Part shown: positions 1 through 9,368 of the stretch, piece after piece
Layout of the letters: each line of letters begins with the position of its first letter
Numbering within the stretch: position 1 is the first letter of the stretch
Source: Rugamonas rubra
Lineage (GTDB): Bacteria > Pseudomonadota > Gammaproteobacteria > Burkholderiales > Burkholderiaceae_D
Direction: 5' to 3'
NCBI RefSeq assembly: GCF_900114705.1
Contig: NZ_FOTW01000004.1
Location: 434,001-498,000, forward strand
Length of the DNA stretch: 64,000 nucleotides
Position numbers and translations under genes: made by a program
The notes under the pieces: generated by a model
The model's input: the letters and a program-made list of their open reading frames with translations, nothing else
The model's database searches: none
What the model was told of the DNA's origin: nothing

Positions 1-16
1 AAGACCGCCCAGCCAA

Positions 17-1813
17 GTGATACCACAATCCTTCATCTCCGACCTGCTGAACCGCGTCGACATCGTCGACGTCGTCGGCCGCTATGTGCAGCTGAAAAAA
101 GGCGGCGCCAACTTCATGGGCCTGTGCCCCTTCCACAGTGAAAAATCGCCCAGCTTCACGGTCAGCCCGACCAAGCAGTTCTACCACTGCTTTGGCTGCG
201 GCGCGCACGGCACCTCGATCGGCTTTTTGATCGAATACTCCGGCATGGGCTTCGTCGACGCCGTCAAGGATTTGGCGCAGAACGTCGGCATGGTGGTGCC
301 CGAGCAGGACGACAAGATTCCGCCGGCCCAGCGCGCCCAGATGCAGGCGCACAGCATGGCGCTGACCGAGGCCATGACGCACGCCTGCGACTTCTACCGC
401 GGCCAGTTGCGCGGCGCCGCCGGCGCCATCGCCTACCTGAAGAACCGCGGCCTGACCGGCGAGATCGCCGCCCGCTTCGGCCTGGGCTTCGCGCCTAGCG
501 GTTGGGACAACCTGCGCTCGGTGTTCCCCGACTACGAGGCGGTGGTGCTGGCCGAGTCCGGCCTAGTGATCGACAAGGTCGACGAGGACGGCGGCAACCG
601 CAAGCGCTACGACCGTTTCCGCGAACGCATCATGTTTCCGATCAAGAACACCAAGGGCCAGGTGATCGCCTTCGGCGGCAGGGTGCTGGACCACGGCGAG
701 CCGAAGTACTTGAATTCCCCCGAAACGCCGCTATTTTCAAAGGGCTTCGAGCTGTACGGCCTGTTCGAGGCACGCCAGGCGATCCGCGACGCCGGCTACG
801 TGCTGGTGACGGAGGGCTATATGGACGTGGTTGCGCTGGCGCAGATGGGTTTCCCGCAGGCGGTGGCGACCTTGGGCACGGCCTGCACCACCAACCACGT
901 GCAGAAACTGTTGCGCCAAACCGACACGGTGATCTTCAGCTTCGACGGCGACAAGGCCGGCCGCCGCGCCGCCCGCCGCGCGCTGGAGGCCTGCCTGCCG
1001 CACGTGTCGGACAACAAGACGATCAAGTTCCTGTTCCTGCCGACCGAGCACGACCCGGACAGCTATGTGCGCGCCAACGGCGCCGAGGCCTTCGAACAGG
1101 AGATCCACGACGCCATGCCGCTGTCGCAGTTCCTGCTCAAGGAGGTGTGCGGCGAGCATGATTTGAACGGGCCGGAGGGCAGGGCGCGCGCCCAGTTCGA
1201 CGCCAAGCCGCTGCTGCAGGCGATGACGCCGTCGTCGCTGCGCCTGCAGATCGTGCGCGGCCTGGCGCAGTTGACGCAGAGCTCGCCGTCGGAGATCGAG
1301 GTGCTGTTCGAGCTGGCCAAGCCGGTCGCCGTGGCGCGCAAGGCGCCGCCGCGCAGCGGCCGGCCGGTGCCGGTGGGGCTGGAGCTGCAGATCGTGCGCC
1401 ACCTGGTGGCCCATCCGCCGCTGGCGCTGGACATCGACGAGGCGGCGCTGGCCAGCTTCGCCTATTTCGGCGCCGAGCCGGCCGAGCGGCTGGCGCAGCT
1501 GGTGGCGGCCGGCCAGTCGCTGGGCCAGCACGGCGGTTTTGCGGCTTTCGCGCAACATTTGAAGTCGCAGGGCGCCGAATACGACGAGATCATCAGCGAG
1601 ATCGTCAAGGAGCCGGAGTCGGACTTCGACGCCGTGCGGCTGTGGTTGAAGGGGGCGATCCGCCAGATCAAGATGGACGCGCTGAAGCAGGAGTTGAGCC
1701 AGTTGTTCGCCGCCGGCCTGTCGTCCGACGAGATCGGCGTGCGCTACCGGGAAATCACCTCGCAGCAAGACCAATTGCTGCGCGAGGCCGAGGCCGAGCT
1801 GGCCAACCGCTAA
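17..1813 (+). CDS. dnaG: DNA primase DnaG
   Basis: Synthesises RNA primers for replication with the DnaB helicase. The 598-residue protein is full length for the family. The CHC2 zinc finger is visible as C37, H40, C58 and C61. The Toprim catalytic core follows, with the acidic residue of the VTEGYMDVV motif at about E266 and the FSFDGDKAGRR metal-binding motif near residue 310. The C-terminal ~150 residues fit the DnaB-interaction domain. The start is a GTG at position 17; only 16 bases precede it, so the promoter and ribosome-binding site cannot be judged. It lies just before rpoD on the same strand, the macromolecular-synthesis order common in proteobacteria. Confidence 0.97.
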   Translation: MIPQSFISDLLNRVDIVDVVGRYVQLKKGGANFMGLCPFHSEKSPSFTVSPTKQFYHCFGCGAHGTSIGFLIEYSGMGFVDAVKDLAQNVGMVVPEQDDKIPPAQRAQMQAHSMALTEAMTHACDFYRGQLRGAAGAIAYLKNRGLTGEIAARFGLGFAPSGWDNLRSVFPDYEAVVLAESGLVIDKVDEDGGNRKRYDRFRERIMFPIKNTKGQVIAFGGRVLDHGEPKYLNSPETPLFSKGFELYGLFEARQAIRDAGYVLVTEGYMDVVALAQMGFPQAVATLGTACTTNHVQKLLRQTDTVIFSFDGDKAGRRAARRALEACLPHVSDNKTIKFLFLPTEHDPDSYVRANGAEAFEQEIHDAMPLSQFLLKEVCGEHDLNGPEGRARAQFDAKPLLQAMTPSSLRLQIVRGLAQLTQSSPSEIEVLFELAKPVAVARKAPPRSGRPVPVGLELQIVRHLVAHPPLALDIDEAALASFAYFGAEPAERLAQLVAAGQSLGQHGGFAAFAQHLKSQGAEYDEIISEIVKEPESDFDAVRLWLKGAIRQIKMDALKQELSQLFAAGLSSDEIGVRYREITSQQDQLLREAEAELANR

Positions 1814-2305
1814 CTGGCATGGGGCAGGGGTGAAAATGGTGCCCGGCGCCACCTCCTCTCGCCCCCTGGAAATTGCAAAACAGCGTGCTATAATAAAACG
1901 CTAAGTGTTGTGTTTTTTGGCATTGTTTTTTAATTCAGAATTTGTATTTGTTTTCAGTAAGTTAGGCTCTTGATCGGCGCAGCAAGGCGGCGTCGGCGGC
2001 TGGGGCCAGCTTTGGTTTAGACGGCGCGGGACCGCTCGCCGTCGATGGCGGCAGTTCTGTCCGCCTGTAAGCCACTCATGGTTCTCGCCCCCACTCGCGC
2101 GTCAAATGCAGTAGAATTTCTGCCAAAATCGGTCCGAACGGGACCAGGTAGGGATCTGTTGCGGTCGCGGATCGTGCCCAACGAGGTGTAAGTAGTCGTA
2201 GTAATGTCGAGCGTGCGCAGTCGGCAGGTTCGAAGACGTAGGCCCCAAAAGGGCCGCAAGAAACTTTATCCTAATAAGCAAGTCGTTGTGTAATCGAAAG
2301 CGCCT
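1814..2305 (+). other. rpoD leader/intergenic region
   Basis: This gap of about 490 bases between dnaG and rpoD holds no convincing gene. It contains a strong extended -10 promoter (see 1887-1894), an AT-rich stretch at 1895-1965 and two short GC hairpins: GGTCC/GGACC around 2131-2144 and GGCCCC/GGGGCC-like around 2241-2256. If transcription starts at the extended -10, the rpoD mRNA would have a leader of about 400 nt. Confidence 0.5.
1866..1894 (+). promoter_or_regulatory. Extended -10 promoter upstream of rpoD
   Basis: TATAAT at 1889-1894 is preceded by TGC, giving an extended -10 (TGnTATAAT) with a perfect -10 hexamer. The matching -35 position (about 1866-1871, CTGGAA) is poor, as is usual for extended -10 promoters. 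It is the best sigma70 promoter in the dnaG-rpoD gap, so rpoD probably has its own promoter in addition to read-through from dnaG. Confidence 0.6.
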
Positions 2306-4555
<2,250 letters not shown>

Positions 4556-4568
4556 GACTTGACTAGAG

Positions 4569-4636
4569 CCCGTGCCAGCCTATATCCTCGCGAGTTCGTT
4601 TCAGTAACGAGCGCGTCGGAGGATAGGTTGGTACGG
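4569..4636 (+). repeat. Long imperfect hairpin between rpoD and the tRNA gene
   Basis: Bases 4569-4589 pair with 4619-4636 through CCGTGCC/GGTACGG and CCTATATCCTC/GAGGATAGG, with one G-U pair and a small bulge. A second small stem (TCGTT/AACGA) sits inside the loop. No T-tract follows, so it is not a classical terminator; a processing site or protector between the rpoD message and the tRNA precursor is possible. Confidence 0.5.
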
Positions 4637-4659
4637 TCCCAGCGCAGCAGTACAAAACT

Positions 4660-4738
<79 letters not shown>

Positions 4739-4750
4739 ATAAAATCAAGG

Positions 4751-4770
4751 GGTTAGCGTATTCGCTAACC
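4751..4770 (+). repeat. Perfect hairpin just downstream of the tRNA
   Basis: GGTTAGCG-TATT-CGCTAACC is a perfect 8-bp stem with a 4-nt loop, 12 nt after the encoded CCA end. There is no strong T-tract on either strand. It may cap the tRNA precursor or mark the border with the toxin-antitoxin region. Confidence 0.55.
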
Positions 4771-4877
4771 TATGTGCAAGCCTACGCCAGCGCGAGTGCA
4801 AGCAAGCGGGTCTTGACAGTCACGGTTCATGTTCAGCCAATCAAAAAAGGAAGCTCCGAAGAGCATCCTTTCTGCAA

Positions 4878-5201
4878 CTAAGAGTTGAGCAAGCGACGAC
4901 GAATCAAAGCTTCCAAGTCGCGGCGCGTATGAGCAATCATATGAACATAGACAGTATCGTCGTGTCCGCGCTCGATGATGATACGATTCTGACCGGCCAA
5001 GAGTTGACGGTGAGTCGTCAAATGAAGGTCTTCCAGCTCTGGCACAAAGGTGCCTTTGGTTTTCCACTCTTGGATAGAATTGACCTCGGCCAAAATCTCT
5101 TGAGTCACCTTCTTAACGAAGGTAGCGGATTGGTTCACTTTGAGGTGTTCACGAATGTCTTGTAGGTCGTTCAGGGCGTATTGAGTCCAAATGATTTTCA
5201 T
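4878..5201 (-). CDS. RelE/ParE-family toxin
   Basis: A 107-residue basic protein with the fold pattern of the RelE/ParE toxin superfamily: an N-terminal KIIWTQYALNDLQDI helix, a central TFVPELEDLHLTTHRQLLAGQNRIII strand block and a C-terminal HMIAHTRRDLEALIRRRLL helix. By family, such toxins inhibit growth by ribosome-dependent mRNA cleavage (RelE) or by poisoning gyrase (ParE); the sequence alone does not decide which. It lies 8 nt after the Phd/YefM-type antitoxin gene on the same strand, the antitoxin-first order. Base composition is visibly lower in GC than the flanking core genes, consistent with horizontal gain. Confidence 0.88.
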   Translation of the reverse strand: MKIIWTQYALNDLQDIREHLKVNQSATFVKKVTQEILAEVNSIQEWKTKGTFVPELEDLHLTTHRQLLAGQNRIIIERGHDDTVYVHMIAHTRRDLEALIRRRLLNS

Positions 5202-5209
5202 TTGTGTAA

Positions 5210-5482
5210 TCAGCTTTCGTTGTCTTCCGCTTCCAGAAGAGCGACAACATCATCATGATCAATTACTTTGCCTTCTTCAATCTGCTTTCTGCCGAGAGCC
5301 AAAATCCGAAGCATAGCAAGTTGGTCTTGAGTCTTTTGATAGCTAACGGGGTCTTGAACAACGGCCTGAACTCTGCCATTGACGGTAATCGCCACCGGGT
5401 CATGGGTCTCCAGCACTTGCTTGACCACATCGCTAGTGTTCGTCTTCAAGTAGCTAATGGGTTGAATGTTTGAAAAATTCAT
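5210..5482 (-). CDS. Phd/YefM-family antitoxin
   Basis: Antitoxin partner of the adjacent RelE/ParE toxin. MNFSNIQPISYLKTNTSDVVKQV and the ITVNGRVQAVVQDPVSYQ block are the classic Phd/YefM DNA-binding fold; the acidic tail (EEGKVIDHDDVVALLEAEDNES) would wrap the toxin. I chose the ATG at 5482 (90 residues). The longer reading frame begins at an ATG only five codons upstream (5497), and the GGAGGG ribosome-binding site lies between the two ATGs, so it must serve the second. A palindrome at 5529-5546 upstream is a likely autoregulatory operator. Confidence 0.88.
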   Translation of the reverse strand: MNFSNIQPISYLKTNTSDVVKQVLETHDPVAITVNGRVQAVVQDPVSYQKTQDQLAMLRILALGRKQIEEGKVIDHDDVVALLEAEDNES

Positions 5483-5510
5483 ACCGCCCTCCGTCAAAGT
5501 TGGTAAGAGA

Positions 5511-5546
5511 TGATAGCACGGCGCGACTAAATTAAGTGCTTAATTT
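5511..5546 (-). promoter_or_regulatory. Promoter and palindromic operator of the first TA pair
   Basis: AAATTAAG-TG-CTTAATTT (5529-5546) is a perfect palindrome with 8-bp arms and a 2-nt centre. On the minus strand a TATCAT -10 lies at 5511-5516, so the palindrome covers the -35 region. This is the arrangement expected for repression by the Phd/YefM antitoxin or its complex with the toxin. Confidence 0.55.
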
Positions 5547-5652
5547 GGTACGACGCCGTCCTCGCCTAGTTTCCGACGGAAGACTTTGGCTGCTGGGTTC
5601 CGGTCACGTTTTGTGCTTCATCCTGCCGCTAACGGCAAACATCTGCCTGCCG

Positions 5653-6081
5653 TCACTGCGATATTTCCCATGGATTGAAAAGGGCCACTCCCGTGGGTCT
5701 AAAATCAGCGACGTTGCGCGTGACCACCGTCATGCCGTGCACAAGGGCGGTTGCCGCGATGAGTGCATCGCGTTCGCCGCGTTTGTCGGGTATATGCAGC
5801 CGGGCGCAGCGTTGTGCCACGGCGGTATCGATAGGCAGGGTGCGTCCGGAGAACTCGGGCAATACGTGCTGCTCTAGCCACGAGCGCAACATGGCCCCCT
5901 GAGCGGCGTCCTTTCGCTCAATCGACAGCACGCCAAGCTCCAGTTCCATGATGGTGATGGCCGACACAAAGAGGTCGGCGGCATCGACACTTTCCGCCCA
6001 TGCCGTCACGTTCGTATCGGCCGTACCAAGCCGCACCTTACGCAGTTCGGACACCACGTTGGTGTCGAGAACAAACATCAC
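5653..6081 (-). CDS. VapC-type PIN-domain toxin (ribonuclease)
   Basis: A 142-residue PIN-domain protein. The metal-binding acidic residues typical of VapC are visible: the first Asp in MMFVLDTNVVSEL, a Glu in the SAITIMELELGVL helix, Asp in DKRGERDALIAATAL, and a final Asp in TRNVADFRPTG. VapC toxins cleave tRNA or rRNA in a Mg-dependent way. It overlaps the upstream antitoxin gene by 4 nt (ATGA), implying translational coupling. The partner is a Phd-fold antitoxin rather than AbrB-like VapB, a known mixed pairing. Confidence 0.92.
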   Translation of the reverse strand: MMFVLDTNVVSELRKVRLGTADTNVTAWAESVDAADLFVSAITIMELELGVLSIERKDAAQGAMLRSWLEQHVLPEFSGRTLPIDTAVAQRCARLHIPDKRGERDALIAATALVHGMTVVTRNVADFRPTGVALFNPWEISQ

Positions 6082-6332
6082 GAGAAGTCAGCCGGCCGAG
6101 TGTCGACGAGCACACGCGGCGCTTCAAACTCGATGTCGGCAGTACCCGGCATGGCCAGCGCATCGGCAATGTTGCGCCGCTGCTTGGTGAGCCGCTGATA
6201 GTGCTCAAAGCTCATCAGCACATGGGCCGGTCGGCCGCGATCGGTGATGAACACCGGCCCGTTGTTTGCGGCACGTTTTGCCTCGCTCGCCCCTTGGTTG
6301 AACTCGCGGCTTGATATGGTGGTAATGGTCAT
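6078..6332 (-). CDS. Phd/YefM-family antitoxin (partner of VapC)
   Basis: An 84-residue antitoxin. The N-terminal MTITTISSREFNQGASEAKRA and VFITDRGRPAHVLMSFEHYQRL segments are characteristic of the Phd_YeFM DNA-binding domain. The C-terminal half (IEFEAPRVLVDTRPADFS) is the probable VapC-binding tail. It precedes vapC with a 4-nt overlap. A ribosome-binding site (AAGGG) sits upstream of the ATG, and an inverted repeat at 6360-6375 lies in the promoter region, consistent with autoregulation. Confidence 0.9.
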   Translation of the reverse strand: MTITTISSREFNQGASEAKRAANNGPVFITDRGRPAHVLMSFEHYQRLTKQRRNIADALAMPGTADIEFEAPRVLVDTRPADFS

Positions 6333-6359
6333 GGCGACACCCTTGCATGCCTAGATAAT

Positions 6360-6375
6360 GTAGTGATGTTACTAC
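6360..6375 (-). promoter_or_regulatory. Inverted repeat at the promoter of the second TA pair
   Basis: GTAGT-GATGTT-ACTAC is a 5-bp inverted repeat with a 6-bp centre, about 28 bp upstream of the antitoxin start. AT-rich minus-strand sequence resembling a -10 (ACATTATC) adjoins it. It is a plausible antitoxin operator by position. Confidence 0.4.
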
Positions 6376-6441
6376 TCCGGTCGGGCGGGTGCAAGCGTTT
6401 GGGCGCTGACCGCCGCAGAGCATGTACGGCCGGTATTTCTT

Positions 6442-6460
6442 GCATTCGCGTGGCGAATGC
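6442..6460. repeat. Perfect inverted repeat between the TA region and the DUF5710 gene
   Basis: GCATTCGC-GTG-GCGAATGC has perfect 8-bp arms. It lies 93 bp upstream of the DUF5710 start. No T-run follows, so an operator or boundary element is more likely than a terminator. Confidence 0.45.
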
Positions 6461-6552
6461 GATCCTCCTTGGCTTCCCAGCGTAAAATACGCCAACTGAA
6501 GCGGAACGTTGTTCGTTCCGTGGTTGACCCCGTCTTTTGTGGCCTTGAAAAA

Positions 6553-6939
6553 ATGATTCTTCTAAAAGTTCCGTTCTCGGAAAAAGACCAGGCAAAGGCG
6601 CTCGGCGCACGCTGGAACGCCGACCGCAAGGCTTGGTACGTGCCCGACGGGCAAAACGCCAGCGCCTTCGAGCGTTGGCTGGACCCTTCGCAGGAGGTCG
6701 GCACGCTGGGCAAGGCGATCGGTTCCTTGAACGCCAAGTCGGCCAAGTCGGCCAAGCCGGCCAAGGTGGATAGCTATACCGGAAAGCAGATCGTCGGCGC
6801 CCACTATGTTGAGTTGAAACACGATTGCGCTCCATTCAGCGAGTGTGCCGAATGTCAGTCCGTGCTGCTGGCTTCGGGGTGGATCGCCGCGCACAATGCG
6901 GTTGGGAAAACGTTGGAAGCAATCAATCATCTGCGATAG
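6553..6939 (+). CDS. DUF5710 domain-containing protein
   Basis: A small 128-residue protein. Residues 1-40 (MILLKVPFSEKDQAKALGAR, then WNADRKAWYVPDG and FERWL) match the DUF5710 domain, a short module often found next to DNA-processing domains; its own function is unknown. A Lys-Ser-Ala repeat linker follows at about residues 62-71, encoded by imperfect 9-bp DNA repeats. The C-terminal half contains an H..C..C..C pattern (YVELKHDCAPFSECAECQSVLLASGW) that could bind a metal. I start it at the ATG at 6553 because the domain begins there and the upstream extension lacks similarity. No clear Shine-Dalgarno is visible. Confidence 0.75.
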   Translation: MILLKVPFSEKDQAKALGARWNADRKAWYVPDGQNASAFERWLDPSQEVGTLGKAIGSLNAKSAKSAKPAKVDSYTGKQIVGAHYVELKHDCAPFSECAECQSVLLASGWIAAHNAVGKTLEAINHLR

Positions 6940-7010
6940 CGAGATAGCGGCCACCATGCTGTAGTGGCCCAGCTGAGAAGACCACGCAACGTTGGTTTGC
7001 GCGGCGACAA

Positions 7011-7058
7011 GACAAGAGGGGGATGCGTGAGGCGAACGCATCTCCCTCTTGTCGTTTT
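7011..7058 (+). terminator. Long-stem terminator-like hairpin
   Basis: Bases 7011-7028 pair with 7035-7053 almost without interruption (GACAAGAGGG...GATGCGT with ACGCATC...CCCTCTTGTC), with a loop of about 6 nt, then GTTTT. The stem of about 18 bp is unusually long for an intrinsic terminator and the T-tract is short. It may end the DUF5710 transcript or be the 3' part of a small RNA. Confidence 0.65.
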
Positions 7059-7322
7059 GGGCCGGCGCCTCCCGCCGCTTTGGACATCTGCTTGATTCAT
7101 CACAAACGCAGCTCCGACACCTCTCGCACCGCATTGCCGTCGACCGCGCTCACAGGCACACTGCAAATTGTTTTGCCTAATTTCTCACTCTCTTTTTCAA
7201 ATAAGCAACAGCCTTCCGACTGTGCGGAGTGCGGCGTTCGCTTGCGTTTGGCGCCAACTCCACGCTTTTCTAACGAAATACATGGGAAACATGCTCATCC
7301 GTCTTGTTTCTAGTATTGCCCG

Positions 7323-7352
7323 TTAGACACACGTTGCCATAAGTGCTATTAT
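7323..7352 (+). promoter_or_regulatory. Candidate promoter of the zinc-ribbon operon
   Basis: TATTAT (7347-7352) makes a fair -10 hexamer, with TTAGAC (7323-7328) as a weak -35 at an 18-bp spacing. It lies about 60 bp upstream of the first gene of the operon. Confidence 0.4.
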
Positions 7353-7410
7353 CCTCCGGAAATATTGATTTATGGAAATTTTAATAAAATCTAGACAAGA
7401 GGGGTGATTG

Positions 7411-8640
7411 ATGGCGAATTGCGGAAAATGCGGCACCGCGAACAAGGACGGCACGAAGTTCTGCAAGGCCTGCGGCAGTGTGCTTGCCGCGCAAGATGCC
7501 CTCTCGGTGGCGAATTGCCCCGACTGCGCCGGCAGCTTGCCATCCGGCGCGAAATTCTGTAAGAAATGCGGTTGTGCCGCGCCGTCGGCGCCGCTCTCGA
7601 CGGTGTCACAGGAGGTTCTTCCGGCCAGCCTCCCTCCGGTCTGGCCGGCGCCGCTGGGTCCAGATCAGAATAGTGTCGTCGCAGCATCTCCGGTTGACAC
7701 GGGCGCGGCGAATTGCCGTAGTTGTGGCCATCCACTAGTCGTCGGTGCGAAATTTTGCAAGAAGTGTGGAACCACTGTGAGTGTGGACGCAGCGACGAAG
7801 CCGGTAGAACTAGGCAAGCCGAGTTTGCCACCAGCGGCAGTTGCCTTCGCTGCGACCGCCTCCGATGTTGCCGCCACCGCCGAGTCGCACTATTTGCAGT
7901 CCGCACCCGCACCCGCACCCGCACCCGCACCCGCACCCGCACCCGCACCCGCACCCGCACCCGCACCCGCACCCGCACCCGCTCCCGCCCCTAAGCCTGA
8001 AATCGCACCAGAACACGTGGCGAAGACGGTATCGTCCGGTGCCCCAGCGGACAACAGGCTGAAGGTCACTGCAATCGTGCTCGCGGCGCTGGTGACGGTG
8101 GCCGGCGCAGGTGGGGGCTATCTGTGGTGGAGCGGCCAGAAGGCACCCGGCACGGTGGCCGTGCCGGATGCGCCGACCGATGCCGCCGCATCCGTCCCGG
8201 CCGATACTGGCGCGGCTGCGGCGGAAAGCTCGGCACCGGCTGTTCCGGCAGCACCCGCCAGCCCAGCACCTGTCGCCGTGCAAGAGGAAATCCCGGCCCC
8301 TGCGCCGGCCCCGGCTCCCATCCCGGCGCCCGTCGTCAAGCCGGCACCGACCGTCGCACCCAAACCGCTGGCCTTGGCCAAGCCCTTGCCGCCTGCGGCG
8401 CCGGCGCGCGTCGTGCCGAGTCTGGCCGACGGTGCCGCCGCCGACGGTTTGGCGCGCAAGGTTGGCGCCTTGCTGAGCCGGGCCGACGGTTACATCTCCG
8501 CCCGCCAGTACGACAAGGCGATCGCCACGGCGGAGACCGTTTTGCTGCTGGAGCCGCGCAACGGCGCCGCCACGGCGCTCATCGAGCGGGCCAAGACTCG
8601 GCAAATGGAAGCATTGAAATCCGGCAGTTCGATCGACTAA
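7411..8640 (+). CDS. Triple zinc-ribbon membrane-anchored protein, function unknown
   Basis: A 409-residue protein. Three zinc ribbons of the CxxC-x(10)-CxxC type occupy the N-terminus: C4, C7, C18, C21; C36, C39, C50, C53; and a third at about residues 102-119. A Pro-Ala repeat follows at about residues 165-192, encoded by 13 copies of a hexamer. One membrane helix lies near residues 220-240 (KVTAIVLAALVTVAGAGGGYLWW). A Pro/Ala-rich spacer and a C-terminal helical pair resembling a TPR unit (ISARQYDKAIATAETVLLLEPRNGAATALI) complete it. The ATG at 7411 has GAGGGG 7 nt upstream, better than the TTG one codon earlier. It heads a four-gene operon in which the two largest later proteins also carry zinc ribbons. 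I do not recognise the system. Confidence 0.85.
   Translation: MANCGKCGTANKDGTKFCKACGSVLAAQDALSVANCPDCAGSLPSGAKFCKKCGCAAPSAPLSTVSQEVLPASLPPVWPAPLGPDQNSVVAASPVDTGAANCRSCGHPLVVGAKFCKKCGTTVSVDAATKPVELGKPSLPPAAVAFAATASDVAATAESHYLQSAPAPAPAPAPAPAPAPAPAPAPAPAPAPAPKPEIAPEHVAKTVSSGAPADNRLKVTAIVLAALVTVAGAGGGYLWWSGQKAPGTVAVPDAPTDAAASVPADTGAAAAESSAPAVPAAPASPAPVAVQEEIPAPAPAPAPIPAPVVKPAPTVAPKPLALAKPLPPAAPARVVPSLADGAAADGLARKVGALLSRADGYISARQYDKAIATAETVLLLEPRNGAATALIERAKTRQMEALKSGSSID
7903..7980 (+). repeat. Hexanucleotide tandem repeat (GCACCC x13)
   Basis: Thirteen perfect copies of GCACCC encode a Pro-Ala run, followed by two degenerate copies (GCTCCC, GCCCCT). A 6-bp unit keeps frame, so slippage would change linker length without knocking the gene out. 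Confidence 0.95.
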
Positions 8641-8655
8641 CCCACAGGACACATT

Positions 8656-9336
8656 ATGAACATCCAGAAAACCATCCTTGCCGTCTGCGCCGGCAGCTTG
8701 TTGCTCAGCGGTTGCGCCACCACCGGCGGCGAATCGGCCGGCGGGTCGAGCAATAGCGACACCGCCATGCGTTGCGCCGCCTTCGGCGCTGGCGGCGCGC
8801 TGCTGGGCGCCTTCCTTGGCGGCAAGAGCGGCGCCGTGAAGGGCGCCGTGGCCGGCCTGGCCGCCTGCGCCGTCGTCGAGATCGCCTCGCGCCAGACCAA
8901 GTCCTCCGCCGAGGTGGACCGCCAATACCGGGTGAGCAACCGCAACCAGTTGCCGCCCAACGCCAAAATCGATTCCTACTCCACCCTGGTGACCCCCAAC
9001 GGCATCGTCAAGGCGGGCGACGCGATCAAGATCCAGTCGACCATCCGCGCCGTGTCCGGTGCGAACGAGCCGGTGCAGGAAATCCGCGAAGTGCTGATCG
9101 CCTACGCGCCGACGGGCGAGGAGTTCAAGCGCGGCGAGAAAAAAGTCAACGACAGCGCCGGCAGCGGCGAGTACGACAACAGTTTCACGCTGCGTTTGCC
9201 GCAGGGCGCGCCGCAGGGCATCTACCGCTTGAAGACCCAGGTGTTCCTCAACGGCCGTCCGATGATCGCCAAGGAAACCAATATGCAGGTGGCCGAGTTG
9301 TCCGGCGCGCGCACTCTGGCCTCGCTTGACCGCTGA
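8656..9336 (+). CDS. Lipoprotein with glycine-zipper segment
   Basis: A 226-residue predicted lipoprotein. The signal peptide ends in the lipobox LLSGC with C20 as the lipidated cysteine. A Gly/Ala-rich segment (GAGGALLGAFLGGKSGAVKG, about residues 40-65) resembles a glycine zipper that could insert in a membrane. The C-terminal ~130 residues look like a beta-rich domain (VTPNGIVKAGDAIKIQSTIR, IYRLKTQVFLNGRP). The ATG follows the first gene by 15 nt with CAGGACAC as ribosome-binding site. It is probably the outer-membrane or periplasmic partner of the zinc-ribbon membrane proteins. Function unknown. Confidence 0.85.
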   Translation: MNIQKTILAVCAGSLLLSGCATTGGESAGGSSNSDTAMRCAAFGAGGALLGAFLGGKSGAVKGAVAGLAACAVVEIASRQTKSSAEVDRQYRVSNRNQLPPNAKIDSYSTLVTPNGIVKAGDAIKIQSTIRAVSGANEPVQEIREVLIAYAPTGEEFKRGEKKVNDSAGSGEYDNSFTLRLPQGAPQGIYRLKTQVFLNGRPMIAKETNMQVAELSGARTLASLDR

Positions 9337-9368
9337 GCCACTCCATTCGACCTCTTACAGGAACCATT

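Larger units (their letters stand above)
6940..7410 (+). other. Intergenic region before the zinc-ribbon operon
   Basis: About 470 bases without a convincing gene. It holds the long hairpin at 7011-7057, a lower-GC stretch at 7160-7400 and a candidate promoter at 7323-7352. An 11-nt word (GACAAGAGGGG) occurs twice: in the left hairpin arm (7011-7021) and just before the next start codon (7394-7404). Confidence 0.5.

Noticed and set aside
737..1852. Long antisense reading frame over dnaG (and many similar ones over other genes)
   Set aside because: High GC opens the opposite and shifted frames; these have Arg/His/Gln-rich or low-complexity translations, no family motifs and overlap genes with clear motifs.
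7903..7980. CRISPR-like repeat
   Set aside because: The unit is a 6-bp coding repeat without spacers. No CRISPR array or cas gene was seen anywhere in the window.
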